NCBI GenBank assembly: GCA_964640955.1
Contig: CAZXJI010000041.1
Coordinates: 1 to 6,799, forward strand
DNA: 6,799 nt
DNA from: CAXXOK01 sp964640955
Lineage (GTDB): Bacteria; Bacillota; Clostridia; Christensenellales; Aristaeellaceae
Reading direction: 5' to 3'
The position numbers and the translations under genes were made by a program. Positions 1 through 6,656 of this stretch are shown piece by piece (positions within the stretch are counted from its first letter, which is position 1; each line of letters begins with the position of its first letter). The notes below the pieces were generated by a model. That model ran no database searches. It saw only the letters and a list, made by a program, of their open reading frames with translations, and was not told where the DNA came from.

Positions 1-19
1 GAATGGGGCGGGATGAACA

Positions 20-1819
20 ATGAAATGCGAGAAACGGCATTGCAGCATTTGCGTTGTTCTACTCGCCTCAATCGGCCTATTCGTCATACTTCCGCTCTGC
101 ATCGGGCTGACGTGGATCGGGCTGGACCTGCAAAACCGTATCGACACCAACATGCTTGAAAGCAACGAAACCTTTATTGAGCAAATCGCCAGCAACACCG
201 ACCAGTTAATCGACATCGCGAATTATGCGACCAGCGTCCTGATGGTCGATCAGGATACGTTGCAAAACCTTCGTACACTGATGGATACGAGCGACACCTA
301 CGAGCATTATCGCACTAAGGTCAAGCTCTCCAAAAGCCTCTCCTCGCTGGAAAGCTCGGTGCTGCATGCGGTGAACGGGAAAATGGCGCTGCTTTCGTCT
401 TCGGGGTATTTGCTGGGCGGCAACGGCATGGAGCAGGCCGCGGAGGATTACGACCAGGCGGACTGGTTCGGGCGTGTCCGGCTGGCCGACCGCAAGACCG
501 TTTTTGACCCGGGCATCTCGGCCGTGTTTGCACGGCTGCAACTGGATACGAAAATCAAACCCTACCAGTACCTCTATTTCGGCCGCTCGATCCTGAGCTA
601 TTCCGGGGATTATCTGGGCATGGTCGTCGTGCAGATTTCCACCGCGAAGCTGTGGGACCGCTATCTGGACCGGCTGGACGGCACGGCGAGCCTTTATCTG
701 TTCGACGATTCGCAGGTGCTTCACGTGGCGTACTGCAACGGTTCCGACACCGACGCGGGAAGCGCGTTCGTTGCCGCCATCGGCACGCCGGCGGAGGGCG
801 AGAGCAGGCATGGGATTCTGGGGAACCAATACTATATGGCGTACCGGCTGGCCGATTCGCCGTTTTTGCTGCTGTACACCGAAAGCACGAATTCGTTCTA
901 TGGGGCCGGACGCTCCGTGATTCGCAGCACCTGGGGCATCATCATCGCCCTGATCATCCTTACGGTGACCGTTTTGATTCTCATATCCCGTTATATCACA
1001 AAGCCCTTGACCGCGCTGATCCGCAACCTGGAAAACCAGAACGACGGTATTCTGCATATCAGCGACGGCGACAGCGTTTTTCGCGAAATGAATCAGCTGG
1101 TGACCAGTTATAACGGCGCCGGCCAGCGGATCGCCGAGCTGATCGAGCAGGTGCGAACCGAAAGCCGACTGCGGGAGGAAGCGAATTACGAGGTTCTGGT
1201 ATCCCAGATATCGCCACACTTTCTGTTCAACACCATCAATTCGATCAAGTTTCTGGCCAGCCGGGCGGGAGACACCACCGTCGCGGAAGAACTGGGCGCC
1301 TTGGGAGAGGTGCTGCACCTGAGCTACGAATCCCACGCGGACGTAACGACCGTGGGGCATGAGATGCACCTGCTGAGCTCCTATGTGAAAATCATGCGGA
1401 TGCGGTTTGGGAACGCGTTTCAATACGTCGATATCGTACCGACCGAGCTATACCCCTGCGAGATTCCCGCGTTTACCCTGCAGCCGATCGTGGAGAACGC
1501 CATTCTGCACGGCGTCCGGGATATGGCCGCCGGGCAGATCGTCGTGTCGGCATTGCGGCAGGGGGACGATTTGGAACTGAGCGTGTTCAACAACGGCGAA
1601 ACGCCGGACAAGGCCGCACTGAAGCGCCTGCTGGTAGAGGAGCCGCAGGTAAAGGGCAAAATAACGGGCATCGGCCTTAACAACATCAACCGCCGCATCA
1701 AGCTGCTTTACGGGGATGCTTACGGCTTGAGCATCAACGAAAACATCAACGTGGGTCTTGAAATCTGCGTGCGTATACCCATGCGCGAAACGGAAGGTGA
1801 GAAGAACAAAGATGATTAA
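20..1819 (+). CDS. YesM-type membrane sensor histidine kinase
   Basis: Sensor kinase of the YesM/LytS-like class (599 aa), expected to sit in the cytoplasmic membrane and phosphorylate the regulator encoded next. Visible order: TM1 at about residues 10-33; a long extracellular sensor region at about 34-302; TM2 at about 303-323; a HAMP-like linker at about 324-376; then the His_kinase core. The phospho-acceptor motif is QISPHFLFNTIN (396-407, His400). The ATP-binding N box is PIVENAILHG (489-498), and a GIGLNNINRRIKLLYG G-box starts at 550. The region where many relatives carry DNGxG reads FNNGETP (523-529), a variant but not obviously inactivating. ATG at 20 is the first possible start, because an in-frame TGA lies at 14-16; a weak GCGGGA precedes it by 6 bases. 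The stop overlaps the regulator start by 8 bases, indicating translational coupling. The ligand cannot be told from sequence; a carbohydrate-linked signal is inferred from the neighbouring transporter. Confidence 0.95.
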   Translation: MKCEKRHCSICVVLLASIGLFVILPLCIGLTWIGLDLQNRIDTNMLESNETFIEQIASNTDQLIDIANYATSVLMVDQDTLQNLRTLMDTSDTYEHYRTKVKLSKSLSSLESSVLHAVNGKMALLSSSGYLLGGNGMEQAAEDYDQADWFGRVRLADRKTVFDPGISAVFARLQLDTKIKPYQYLYFGRSILSYSGDYLGMVVVQISTAKLWDRYLDRLDGTASLYLFDDSQVLHVAYCNGSDTDAGSAFVAAIGTPAEGESRHGILGNQYYMAYRLADSPFLLLYTESTNSFYGAGRSVIRSTWGIIIALIILTVTVLILISRYITKPLTALIRNLENQNDGILHISDGDSVFREMNQLVTSYNGAGQRIAELIEQVRTESRLREEANYEVLVSQISPHFLFNTINSIKFLASRAGDTTVAEELGALGEVLHLSYESHADVTTVGHEMHLLSSYVKIMRMRFGNAFQYVDIVPTELYPCEIPAFTLQPIVENAILHGVRDMAAGQIVVSALRQGDDLELSVFNNGETPDKAALKRLLVEEPQVKGKITGIGLNNINRRIKLLYGDAYGLSINENINVGLEICVRIPMRETEGEKNKDD

Positions 1820-3353
1820 GGCTTTGATCGTGGAGGACGAAGTGCTGGCTCGCCTCGGCCTTCATCAGCTGATGGACTGGAAGGCGCTGGGCTACACGCT
1901 GCTGGAAGACGCGAAGGACGGCCTGGAAGCTTTGGAGATCATCGAGCGCGAGCATCCGCAGGTGCTGCTGCTGGACTTGAACCTTCCGAAGGCGAACGGC
2001 CTTCAGATCCAGAAATATCTGGTCGAGCACCAGCTGAACTGCCGGATTATCGTCATCAGCTGCAACGAGGACTTTACGGTGATTAAGGAATCGCTGAAGC
2101 TCGGGGCTTATGATTTTTTACGGAAGCTCAACCTGACGAGCGAAGAGCTGACGCACGTGCTCGTCCAGTGCAGAAACGAGATCGAAACGCGCAAAACCGT
2201 CGAACCGGCGTTGCGGTACGTCCGTCGCGTTTTGCGCTATGAGGAGGTGTCCGAGCATGCGGAAAGCGCGGCGTTCGACGAGGGATACGACGCGCTGCTT
2301 TGCCTGGTGGCCTTCGGCGGAACGGCGCGGCAGGAAAACTTCATCGCGCTTCTCTCCGGGTGGCTGGAACAGAGGAAAGCCGTCTATCTGCTGCTGACGA
2401 GGGAGCAGCAGCCGCTGATTCTCCTTTTGCGCCGCGAACAGGGTTTTCAGTTGCAGGCGTTTCAGAAACGGCTGCAGGAGCTGCACGGGGACGACATCTA
2501 TATCGGCATGTGCGAAGGAACCGTGGACGGTTCGCGCACGTTTTACCGCAACACGGTGCTCGCCGAGCAGATACTGTTGCCGGCCTACTACGACGCCGCC
2601 GAGCACGCCGCGGTTTACGCCGAACGCCTGCCCAAATGCGAAAAGTGCCCCTTTGACTTCAACGAGGACTACCGTCGCTTCCAGGCGGCGGTGAGCGTCC
2701 TTTCCGAGGAGGATCTGGCGTTTGCGGTCAAAACGCTTTTCGAACGGATCCGTGCGGAAGAATATATCGGCCTCAGCGTGCTGCGGCGCATGTTCATGGA
2801 TCTGCTGGGCGTTTATTCCGCCGCGGCGCAGGCGCTGGGCGGCTCGCTGGAGGAAATCGAAATAGACGGCCAAAACTGCCATTACCGTACGCTGATGGCC
2901 ACGGAGAGCCTGAGCGGCGTGGAAAGCTGGTTCCAGGCTTTCTCCGCCGCGTTCGTCGAGCGTTATTACATTTCCTATAAAACCTGCCAGTCCGATATTC
3001 TGCGCAAAACGATGCGATATATCGAGAATCATCTGTACGAACCCATCCAGCTCGGCCAGGCGGCCAGGAGCATCTGCGTGTCGGAGGCTTATCTCAGCTC
3101 GCTTTTTAAAAAAGAGATCGGGCAGAACTTTATTTCCTATGTCAACCGCCTGAAAATTGAAAAGGCGAAGGAGCTGTTATCCGAGGGGATGCTGATCTAC
3201 GAGGCGTCCGATCGCCTGGGTTACGAAAACTGCACGTATTTCTCCAAGCTTTTCAAGCGGTACTCGCAAATGACGCCGGATGCCTACCGCAAACAATACG
3301 GTAAGGATCCGGCGTCCGGCGACGAGCCGCAGGGGAAACACGGCGAGCCGTAA
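1812..3353 (+). CDS. YesN-type response regulator, receiver plus AraC DNA-binding domain
   Basis: Cytoplasmic transcription regulator of 513 aa, the expected partner of the upstream kinase. The receiver domain covers about 1-120, with acidic pocket residues E8/D9, phosphorylation site Asp55 in LLLDLNLP, Ser83, and conserved Lys105 (followed by Leu, where many receivers have Pro). A long middle region (about 121-390) is of the poorly defined kind common in YesN-type regulators and contains a CxxC (Cys276/Cys279). The C-terminal AraC domain (about 395-495) shows both helix-turn-helices, including SEAYLSSLFKKEIGQNFISY and the terminal YFSKLFKRYSQMTPDAYRK motif. The reading frame is open from an ATG at 1758, but I choose ATG 1812: the protein then begins MIKALIVEDE, the normal start of a receiver, and a GGAAGGTGAG stretch lies about 10 bases upstream. 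The start lies within the last codons of the kinase gene. Its target is inferred to be the facing sugar-transport operon. Confidence 0.95.
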   Translation: MIKALIVEDEVLARLGLHQLMDWKALGYTLLEDAKDGLEALEIIEREHPQVLLLDLNLPKANGLQIQKYLVEHQLNCRIIVISCNEDFTVIKESLKLGAYDFLRKLNLTSEELTHVLVQCRNEIETRKTVEPALRYVRRVLRYEEVSEHAESAAFDEGYDALLCLVAFGGTARQENFIALLSGWLEQRKAVYLLLTREQQPLILLLRREQGFQLQAFQKRLQELHGDDIYIGMCEGTVDGSRTFYRNTVLAEQILLPAYYDAAEHAAVYAERLPKCEKCPFDFNEDYRRFQAAVSVLSEEDLAFAVKTLFERIRAEEYIGLSVLRRMFMDLLGVYSAAAQALGGSLEEIEIDGQNCHYRTLMATESLSGVESWFQAFSAAFVERYYISYKTCQSDILRKTMRYIENHLYEPIQLGQAARSICVSEAYLSSLFKKEIGQNFISYVNRLKIEKAKELLSEGMLIYEASDRLGYENCTYFSKLFKRYSQMTPDAYRKQYGKDPASGDEPQGKHGEP

Positions 3354-3384
3354 GCGAGCCGCGCTGCCGCCCGAAGAACAGGCG
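3354..3384. other. 31-bp convergent junction between the two units
   Basis: The regulator stop codon ends at 3353 and the complement of the permease stop codon begins at 3385. Within this gap and its flanks I find no stem followed by a U-run in either direction. The two mRNAs probably extend into each other's genes. Confidence 0.6.
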
Positions 3385-4212
3385 CTAGCCTTTCACCGCG
3401 CCTGCGGAAAGGCCCTGCACCAGGTTCTTTTGCACGAAGGCGAAGAAGATCAGCACGGGAATCAGGCTCAGCGTAACGGCGGCCATCAGCAGGCCCCAGT
3501 CCGTCTGGTACTGGCCCACGAAGTCCTGCATGCCGACCTGGATCGTCTTTTTCAGCGGCGTGTTGATAAAAATCATGGAGTACATGTACTCGTCCCACGT
3601 GGAAAGAAAGGTGAACAGGGCCGTAACGTAGATGCCCGGTGTCGCCACGTGGAGTATGACGTGGAAAAACGCCGTGAAGCGATTGCACCCGTCGATAAAG
3701 GCGGCCTCCTCCAATTCCCAGGGGAGCTTGGCGAAAAAGGCGCACATGTTCCATATGGCAAAGGGAAGCGTAAAGGAGCAATACATGAGGATCAGTCCGG
3801 TGTACGAATCGATCAGGTTGAGCCCCTTCATGATGACGTAATAGGGAATGCACAGCAGAATACCGGGGAACATCCGCGTCATCAGAATCGATATCTTGGT
3901 CGTTTCCGCCCACAGAATGCGGTAGCGCGTCAGACCGTAGGCCGCCATGATGGAAAGCGGCATACAGATCGCCGTGGTCACGACGGTCAGGAAAACGCTG
4001 TTGAGAAAATACCGGACGAAGCTCGATTGGAACAACACCCCGTAGAAATTATCAAACGTGATATAGCTTGGGAAAATCTCGTCCGGGTTGTAAATCTGCT
4101 CGGGAGACTTCAACGCCGTCAGAATGACGTAGAAAAACGGGCCCATGGCGACGAGGACGACAAGGATCAGGAAAGCATACAATACAACCCGTTTCCAGCG
4201 TTTTTCAATCAT
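3385..4212 (-). CDS. Carbohydrate ABC transporter permease, MalG/UgpE type
   Basis: Inner-membrane permease of the CUT1 (MalG/UgpE-like) family, 275 aa, a normal length. Hydrophobic segments suggest six membrane helices, the first at about residues 9-32 and the last at about 241-261. The cytoplasmic EAA loop that docks the ATPase is seen as EEAAFIDGC (168-176), followed by VILHVATP, where His188 replaces the Pro usual in IxLP. The C-terminus LVQGLSAGAVKG is the family's hallmark ending. ATG 4212 is preceded by AAGGAGG with a 7-base spacer, and this site overlaps the stop codon of the upstream permease gene (TAAGGAGG), so only 12 bases separate the two genes and coupling is likely. It should pair with the other permease to form the channel. 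The substrate is probably a sugar or oligosaccharide; the exact one cannot be read from sequence. It is the last gene of the operon and faces the end of the regulator gene. Confidence 0.95.
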   Translation of the reverse strand: MIEKRWKRVVLYAFLILVVLVAMGPFFYVILTALKSPEQIYNPDEIFPSYITFDNFYGVLFQSSFVRYFLNSVFLTVVTTAICMPLSIMAAYGLTRYRILWAETTKISILMTRMFPGILLCIPYYVIMKGLNLIDSYTGLILMYCSFTLPFAIWNMCAFFAKLPWELEEAAFIDGCNRFTAFFHVILHVATPGIYVTALFTFLSTWDEYMYSMIFINTPLKKTIQVGMQDFVGQYQTDWGLLMAAVTLSLIPVLIFFAFVQKNLVQGLSAGAVKG

Positions 4213-4224
4213 TGCCCTTCCTCC

Positions 4225-5127
4225 TTAATCATCCCGCGACAATCTCAGATACACGACGGAAATCAGCGTTGTGAACAGGAAAAGAATCACGGACGCCGCC
4301 GATGCCGTTCCTAGATTGTGGGTAATGAACGCTTCGCGATACGCGAAGGTGTACAGGATCTCGGTGCTGTACAGCGGCCCGCCCTCGGTCATCAGCCAGA
4401 TGGTATTGAAGCAGGACAGAATGCCGATCAGGTTCAAAACCGTCGCAACGGCGAGCGGCTGCTTGATGATCGGGAGCGTAATGCGCCAGAAGGTTTGCCA
4501 CCCGTTTGCGCCGTCGATCTGCGCGCCTTCGTATACGTCCCCCGATATACACTGCAACGCCGCGAGGATAAAAATCATCTGGAAGGGGATGCCCTTCCAG
4601 ATCGCCACGAACGCGACCGAAGGGAAGGCCGTATCGATATTGCCCAACCAGGAAATGGACGCCGGAAGAAGCCCGGACTTGACCGCGACAATATTGACGA
4701 TGCCGACGTTGGCGTTGAACAAAAAGGTGAACGTCATGGCGGCGATCGCGTGAGGAACGGCCCACGGCACCAGGGACAGCGTGCGGAACACGCCGCGGCC
4801 GTGAAGATTGTGGTTGAGCGCCAGGGCCAGCAGCATGGCTACGATCAGCTGGAACACCAGGTTGACGATCGTCCAGCGGAGCGTGTTGGAGAGCGACTGC
4901 AAAAAAATATGGTTGCGAAAGATGTTTTCGTAGTTGGATAACCCCGCGAAGGTGCCGAATACGTCCGTATTCGGCCGCACCAGGTTGTAATGGGTAAAGC
5001 TCAGGGCGATGCCGCGAAACAGGGGATAGATGCTCAGCGCGATCACCGCGATCACCGCGGGGGCCAGCAGCGCGTAACCCGGCCAATTGTGTTTCCAGTC
5101 CAGCCTGGCGGCAAGGCGGCTTCTCAT
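4225..5127 (-). CDS. Carbohydrate ABC transporter permease, MalF/UgpA type
   Basis: Inner-membrane permease of the CUT1 (MalF/UgpA-like) family, 300 aa, typical of the short versions found in Gram-positive bacteria. After a basic N-terminus (RSRLAARLDWKH) come about six hydrophobic helices, the first at about residues 17-38 and the last at about 276-294. The EAA loop reads YEGAQIDGANGW followed by RITLP (199-219); Gly201 stands where the second residue of EAA is usually Ala. The TEGGPLYSTEILYTFAYREAF stretch (247-267) is the conserved periplasm-side and helix region typical of this family. ATG 5127 is preceded by GGGAG with a 9-base spacer. This ribosome site lies only 8 bases after the U-tract of the hairpin that follows the binding-protein gene, so its expression may be set by readthrough or by processing there. 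It would form a heterodimer with the next permease; no ATPase gene is in the window. Confidence 0.95.
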   Translation of the reverse strand: MRSRLAARLDWKHNWPGYALLAPAVIAVIALSIYPLFRGIALSFTHYNLVRPNTDVFGTFAGLSNYENIFRNHIFLQSLSNTLRWTIVNLVFQLIVAMLLALALNHNLHGRGVFRTLSLVPWAVPHAIAAMTFTFLFNANVGIVNIVAVKSGLLPASISWLGNIDTAFPSVAFVAIWKGIPFQMIFILAALQCISGDVYEGAQIDGANGWQTFWRITLPIIKQPLAVATVLNLIGILSCFNTIWLMTEGGPLYSTEILYTFAYREAFITHNLGTASAASVILFLFTTLISVVYLRLSRDD

Positions 5128-5149
5128 ATCGAATCACTCCCGACGGTAT

Positions 5150-5187
5150 AAAAACGGGTGCGGAGACGGAGGGACCGTCTCCGCACC
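5150..5187 (-). terminator. Intercistronic hairpin with U-tract (attenuator or processing site)
   Basis: The two arms 5175-5187 and 5157-5169 form a perfect 13-bp, GC-rich stem with a 5-base loop (5170-5174). In the - strand transcript the stem is followed by CG and then five U residues (5154-5150). It starts 15 bases past the binding-protein stop and ends just before the permease ribosome site. The opposite strand has no U-tract. The form is that of an intrinsic terminator, but the genes on both sides belong to one transporter. It is therefore best read as partial termination, or as a 3'-end stabiliser that keeps binding-protein mRNA in excess, as is known for malE-malF type operons. The 2-base offset of the U-tract may weaken termination. 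Confidence 0.8.
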
Positions 5188-5202
5188 TCTCATTTGGGCG
5201 GT

Positions 5203-6462
5203 TTAGTCGCCGTAGTTCTGCTGAATGTTGTCGCGCAGGTTCTGGGCCAGCGTCGCAAGCGAGGTGCTCGCGTCGGCCTGACCGTAGATGACCGTCAGAA
5301 TCGCGTCCGTGATCAGCTGATCGATCGTCTTTTCGTTGATGATCGCCGGACGGGCCATGGTATAGGGGAACTGCTGCGCCAGCACGAGCAGCTGAGGCTT
5401 GTCGGCGAGCGCCGCGGCGGCGTCGAAGTCCGTACGGGCGGCGTTCTTGCCCTCGACCGCGAGGATGTTGTCGCAGGCGGAGGAGGTGATATACTTGGCA
5501 AAGTCCCATGCAAGCTCGGGATTCTTTGTGTTCGCGTTGATGTTCCACGTCCAGCCGCCGAGGATCGTCGCCTGCTGCTTGCCCTTCACCATGGCGTTGA
5601 TGGAGTAGTTCATATCGGGGTTGATGTTGTCGATGCCGGTCATGCACCAGTCGCCGCCCAGGAGGAACGTGGCCTCGCCGTTGGCGAAGCTTTCGTAGAC
5701 CTTATCCCAGGAGGTGGCTTCCTTGAAGGATTCCACCAGGCCGCCTTCGTTGATCAGGCGGGTGATGTAGTCCCAGGCTTCTACGCCGTCCTCGTCGTCG
5801 ATGACCACCTTGGGGATGTCCCCGCTGGTGTCGATAACGCTGCAGCCGTTCTGGTAGAAGAAGGAATAGAAAGCATAGGCGCTCTTATAGGTAATGATGC
5901 CGCCGTAGCCGGCCGCAACCGCCTGTTGAACGTCGCTTTCCAGCTCCGCCCACGTGGTGGGAACGGAAAGCCCGAGTTCGTTGAGGCGGTCCGTGTTGCA
6001 ATACAGGCCGCAGCAGTCCATATACCACGGCAGGGAGTAATACACGCCCTTGAATTTGCCGGAGTTCAGCGGGCCGGGCTGATATTCGGCTTCCAGATCC
6101 TCGTCGCTGATAAAGTTGTTCAGCGGCAACAAAAGCCCCATGGCCGCCAGGTCGATCGCATGGCCGGAGTTATCCATAATCACGAGGTCCGGACCGCTGC
6201 CGGCCAGCGCCGCGGTCTGGAAGGACTCCTTAATATCCTGCTGCGACGCGCCCTGGGCCTTGATGGTGACGCCCGGATGCGCGTCCTCGTAGGCTTGCAG
6301 GTCGGCCAGGAAGGTCTGCCCGGTCTCGGTATCCTCCGCCAGCCAGCTGTTGAGCACCGAGATCGTCAACTCGCCGCTCAGGGTGTTGCTCTCCGCGCCC
6401 ACCGGCAGCGCAATGCCGAGGACCAGCGTGAGAACAATCAACATAGCACAGATTTTCCTCAT
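5203..6462 (-). CDS. Extracellular sugar-binding protein of ABC transporter
   Basis: Solute-binding protein of the UgpB/MalE-like family (COG1653 type), 419 aa, which should capture the sugar outside the membrane and deliver it to the two permeases. The signal peptide is clear: basic MRK, hydrophobic core to about residue 19, and a likely cut after Ala23 (PVGA then ESN). There is no lipobox cysteine, which is unusual for a Gram-positive binding protein. Family features include GSGPDLVIMDNSG (88-100), YSLPWYMDCCGLYCNTDRL (142-160), PTTWAEL (168-174) and a GEATFLLGGDWCM stretch (262-274). Six cysteines remain in the mature part (150, 151, 155, 207, 273, 330). An in-frame ATG lies at 6486, but its purine stretch is only 3 bases away, and the added MKEKGRRN would lengthen the signal peptide. 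ATG 6462 has GGGAG with a 7-base spacer, so I choose it. It is first in the operon. The ligand is not identifiable. Confidence 0.93.
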   Translation of the reverse strand: MRKICAMLIVLTLVLGIALPVGAESNTLSGELTISVLNSWLAEDTETGQTFLADLQAYEDAHPGVTIKAQGASQQDIKESFQTAALAGSGPDLVIMDNSGHAIDLAAMGLLLPLNNFISDEDLEAEYQPGPLNSGKFKGVYYSLPWYMDCCGLYCNTDRLNELGLSVPTTWAELESDVQQAVAAGYGGIITYKSAYAFYSFFYQNGCSVIDTSGDIPKVVIDDEDGVEAWDYITRLINEGGLVESFKEATSWDKVYESFANGEATFLLGGDWCMTGIDNINPDMNYSINAMVKGKQQATILGGWTWNINANTKNPELAWDFAKYITSSACDNILAVEGKNAARTDFDAAAALADKPQLLVLAQQFPYTMARPAIINEKTIDQLITDAILTVIYGQADASTSLATLAQNLRDNIQQNYGD

Positions 6463-6469
6463 GTTCCGT

Positions 6470-6474
6470 CTCCC
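6470..6474 (-). promoter_or_regulatory. Ribosome binding site that fixes the binding-protein start
   Basis: On the - strand GGGAG (within AAAGGGAGA) lies 7 bases before ATG 6462. This supports that ATG over the in-frame ATG at 6486, which has only AGGAAG at a 3-base distance. The Shine-Dalgarno match would itself lie inside the coding region if 6486 were used. Confidence 0.7.
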
Positions 6475-6568
6475 TTTCTCTTTCATGATCTTCCTGTATA
6501 ACGCACAGGCTCTGCTATCATTAAATCAAAACAGATACAAAAACAAAATAGCGGATTTATCGCTCTTA

Positions 6569-6605
6569 CCCGACCGGGTTTCATGAAATTCGCCAACCCG
6601 TCCGG
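6569..6605 (-). promoter_or_regulatory. Stem-loop at the 5' end of the predicted leader
   Basis: In the - strand transcript CCGGACGGGTT (6605-6595) can pair with AACCCGGTCGGG (6580-6569). This gives six uninterrupted pairs, one bulged base, two pairs, one mismatch and two pairs, closing a 14-base loop. It would sit within a few bases of the predicted transcription start. Such a 5' hairpin could protect the mRNA or be part of a control element. It does not resemble any riboswitch class I can name. Confidence 0.35.
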
Positions 6606-6608
6606 ATA

Positions 6609-6656
6609 ATGAACATTTTTAATGCGGAATGGAACGATTGGTCAAAAAATGTTCAT
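6609..6656. repeat. Perfect 12-bp inverted repeat, candidate operator
   Basis: ATGAACATTTTT at 6609-6620 is the exact reverse complement of AAAAATGTTCAT at 6645-6656. The arms are separated by 24 bases and their centres are 36 bp apart. The repeat lies about 150 bases upstream of the binding-protein start and brackets the best promoter candidate. That position suits binding of a dimeric or paired regulator, with looping or occlusion of RNA polymerase. AraC-type regulators more often use direct repeats, so the binding protein could be the YesN-type regulator or another one. Alternatively it is a stem-loop in a transcript that crosses it. The match is seen directly; the function is inferred. 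Confidence 0.6.
6616..6645 (-). promoter_or_regulatory. Candidate sigma-A promoter of the transporter operon
   Basis: Reading the - strand, TTGACC (6645-6640) matches five of six bases of the -35 consensus. It is followed after 17 or 18 bases by TTAAAA or TAAAAA (6622-6616), a weak -10. The start of transcription would then be near 6609, giving a leader of about 147 bases. Both elements touch the arms of the 12-bp inverted repeat, and a weak -10 fits a promoter that needs an activator. I found no better-spaced promoter between here and the gene. Confidence 0.45.

Larger units (their letters stand above)
6463..6608 (-). other. Untranslated leader of the transporter operon (predicted)
   Basis: No gene is seen here. 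After the 5' stem-loop the transcript has a weak 4-bp hairpin (AGCG/CGCT, 7-base loop) at about 6550-6564, followed by a U-rich run (TATTTTGTTTTTG). A 5-bp hairpin (CCTGT/ACAGG, 7-base loop, 6493-6509) lies about 30 bases before the start codon. The stretch between about 6511 and 6560 is much richer in A and T than the genes. The extent depends on the promoter call at 6616-6645. Confidence 0.35.

Noticed and set aside
206..1423. 405-codon open frame on the - strand opposite the kinase gene
   Set aside because: It lies entirely opposite a well-recognised gene. Its translation is rich in His, Arg and Gln with no domain, as expected for an antisense shadow in GC-rich DNA.
2118..3032. 304-codon open frame on the - strand opposite the regulator gene
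   Set aside because: It is a shadow frame opposite clear receiver and AraC coding sequence, with no recognisable motif.
3343..3361. Direct repeat GCGAGCCG on both sides of the regulator stop codon
   Set aside because: Only 8 bp in GC-rich sequence with no other copies at a regular spacing, so it is probably chance.
3388..3413. Hairpin at the end of the MalG-type permease gene (6 bp plus 4 bp with a 2-base bulge) as an operon terminator
   Set aside because: It lies within the last codons and is not followed by a U-run on either strand.
3280..4314. 344-codon open frame on the + strand opposite the MalG-type permease
   Set aside because: The product is low-complexity, rich in Arg, His and Gln, and covers the junction of three real genes antisense. 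No family features are seen.
4229..5647. 472-codon open frame on the - strand overlapping the binding protein and MalF-type permease in another frame
   Set aside because: It overlaps two convincing genes out of frame and its protein is Arg/His/Gln-rich without domains.
5158..6501. 447-codon open frame on the + strand opposite the binding-protein gene
   Set aside because: It is the antisense shadow of a gene with a clear signal peptide and family motifs, and its sequence looks non-biological (long Val, Gly and Arg runs).
6569..6590. Possible catabolite-control (cre) site around ATGAAACCCGG on the - strand
   Set aside because: The central CG of the consensus is out of place and the right half does not match.
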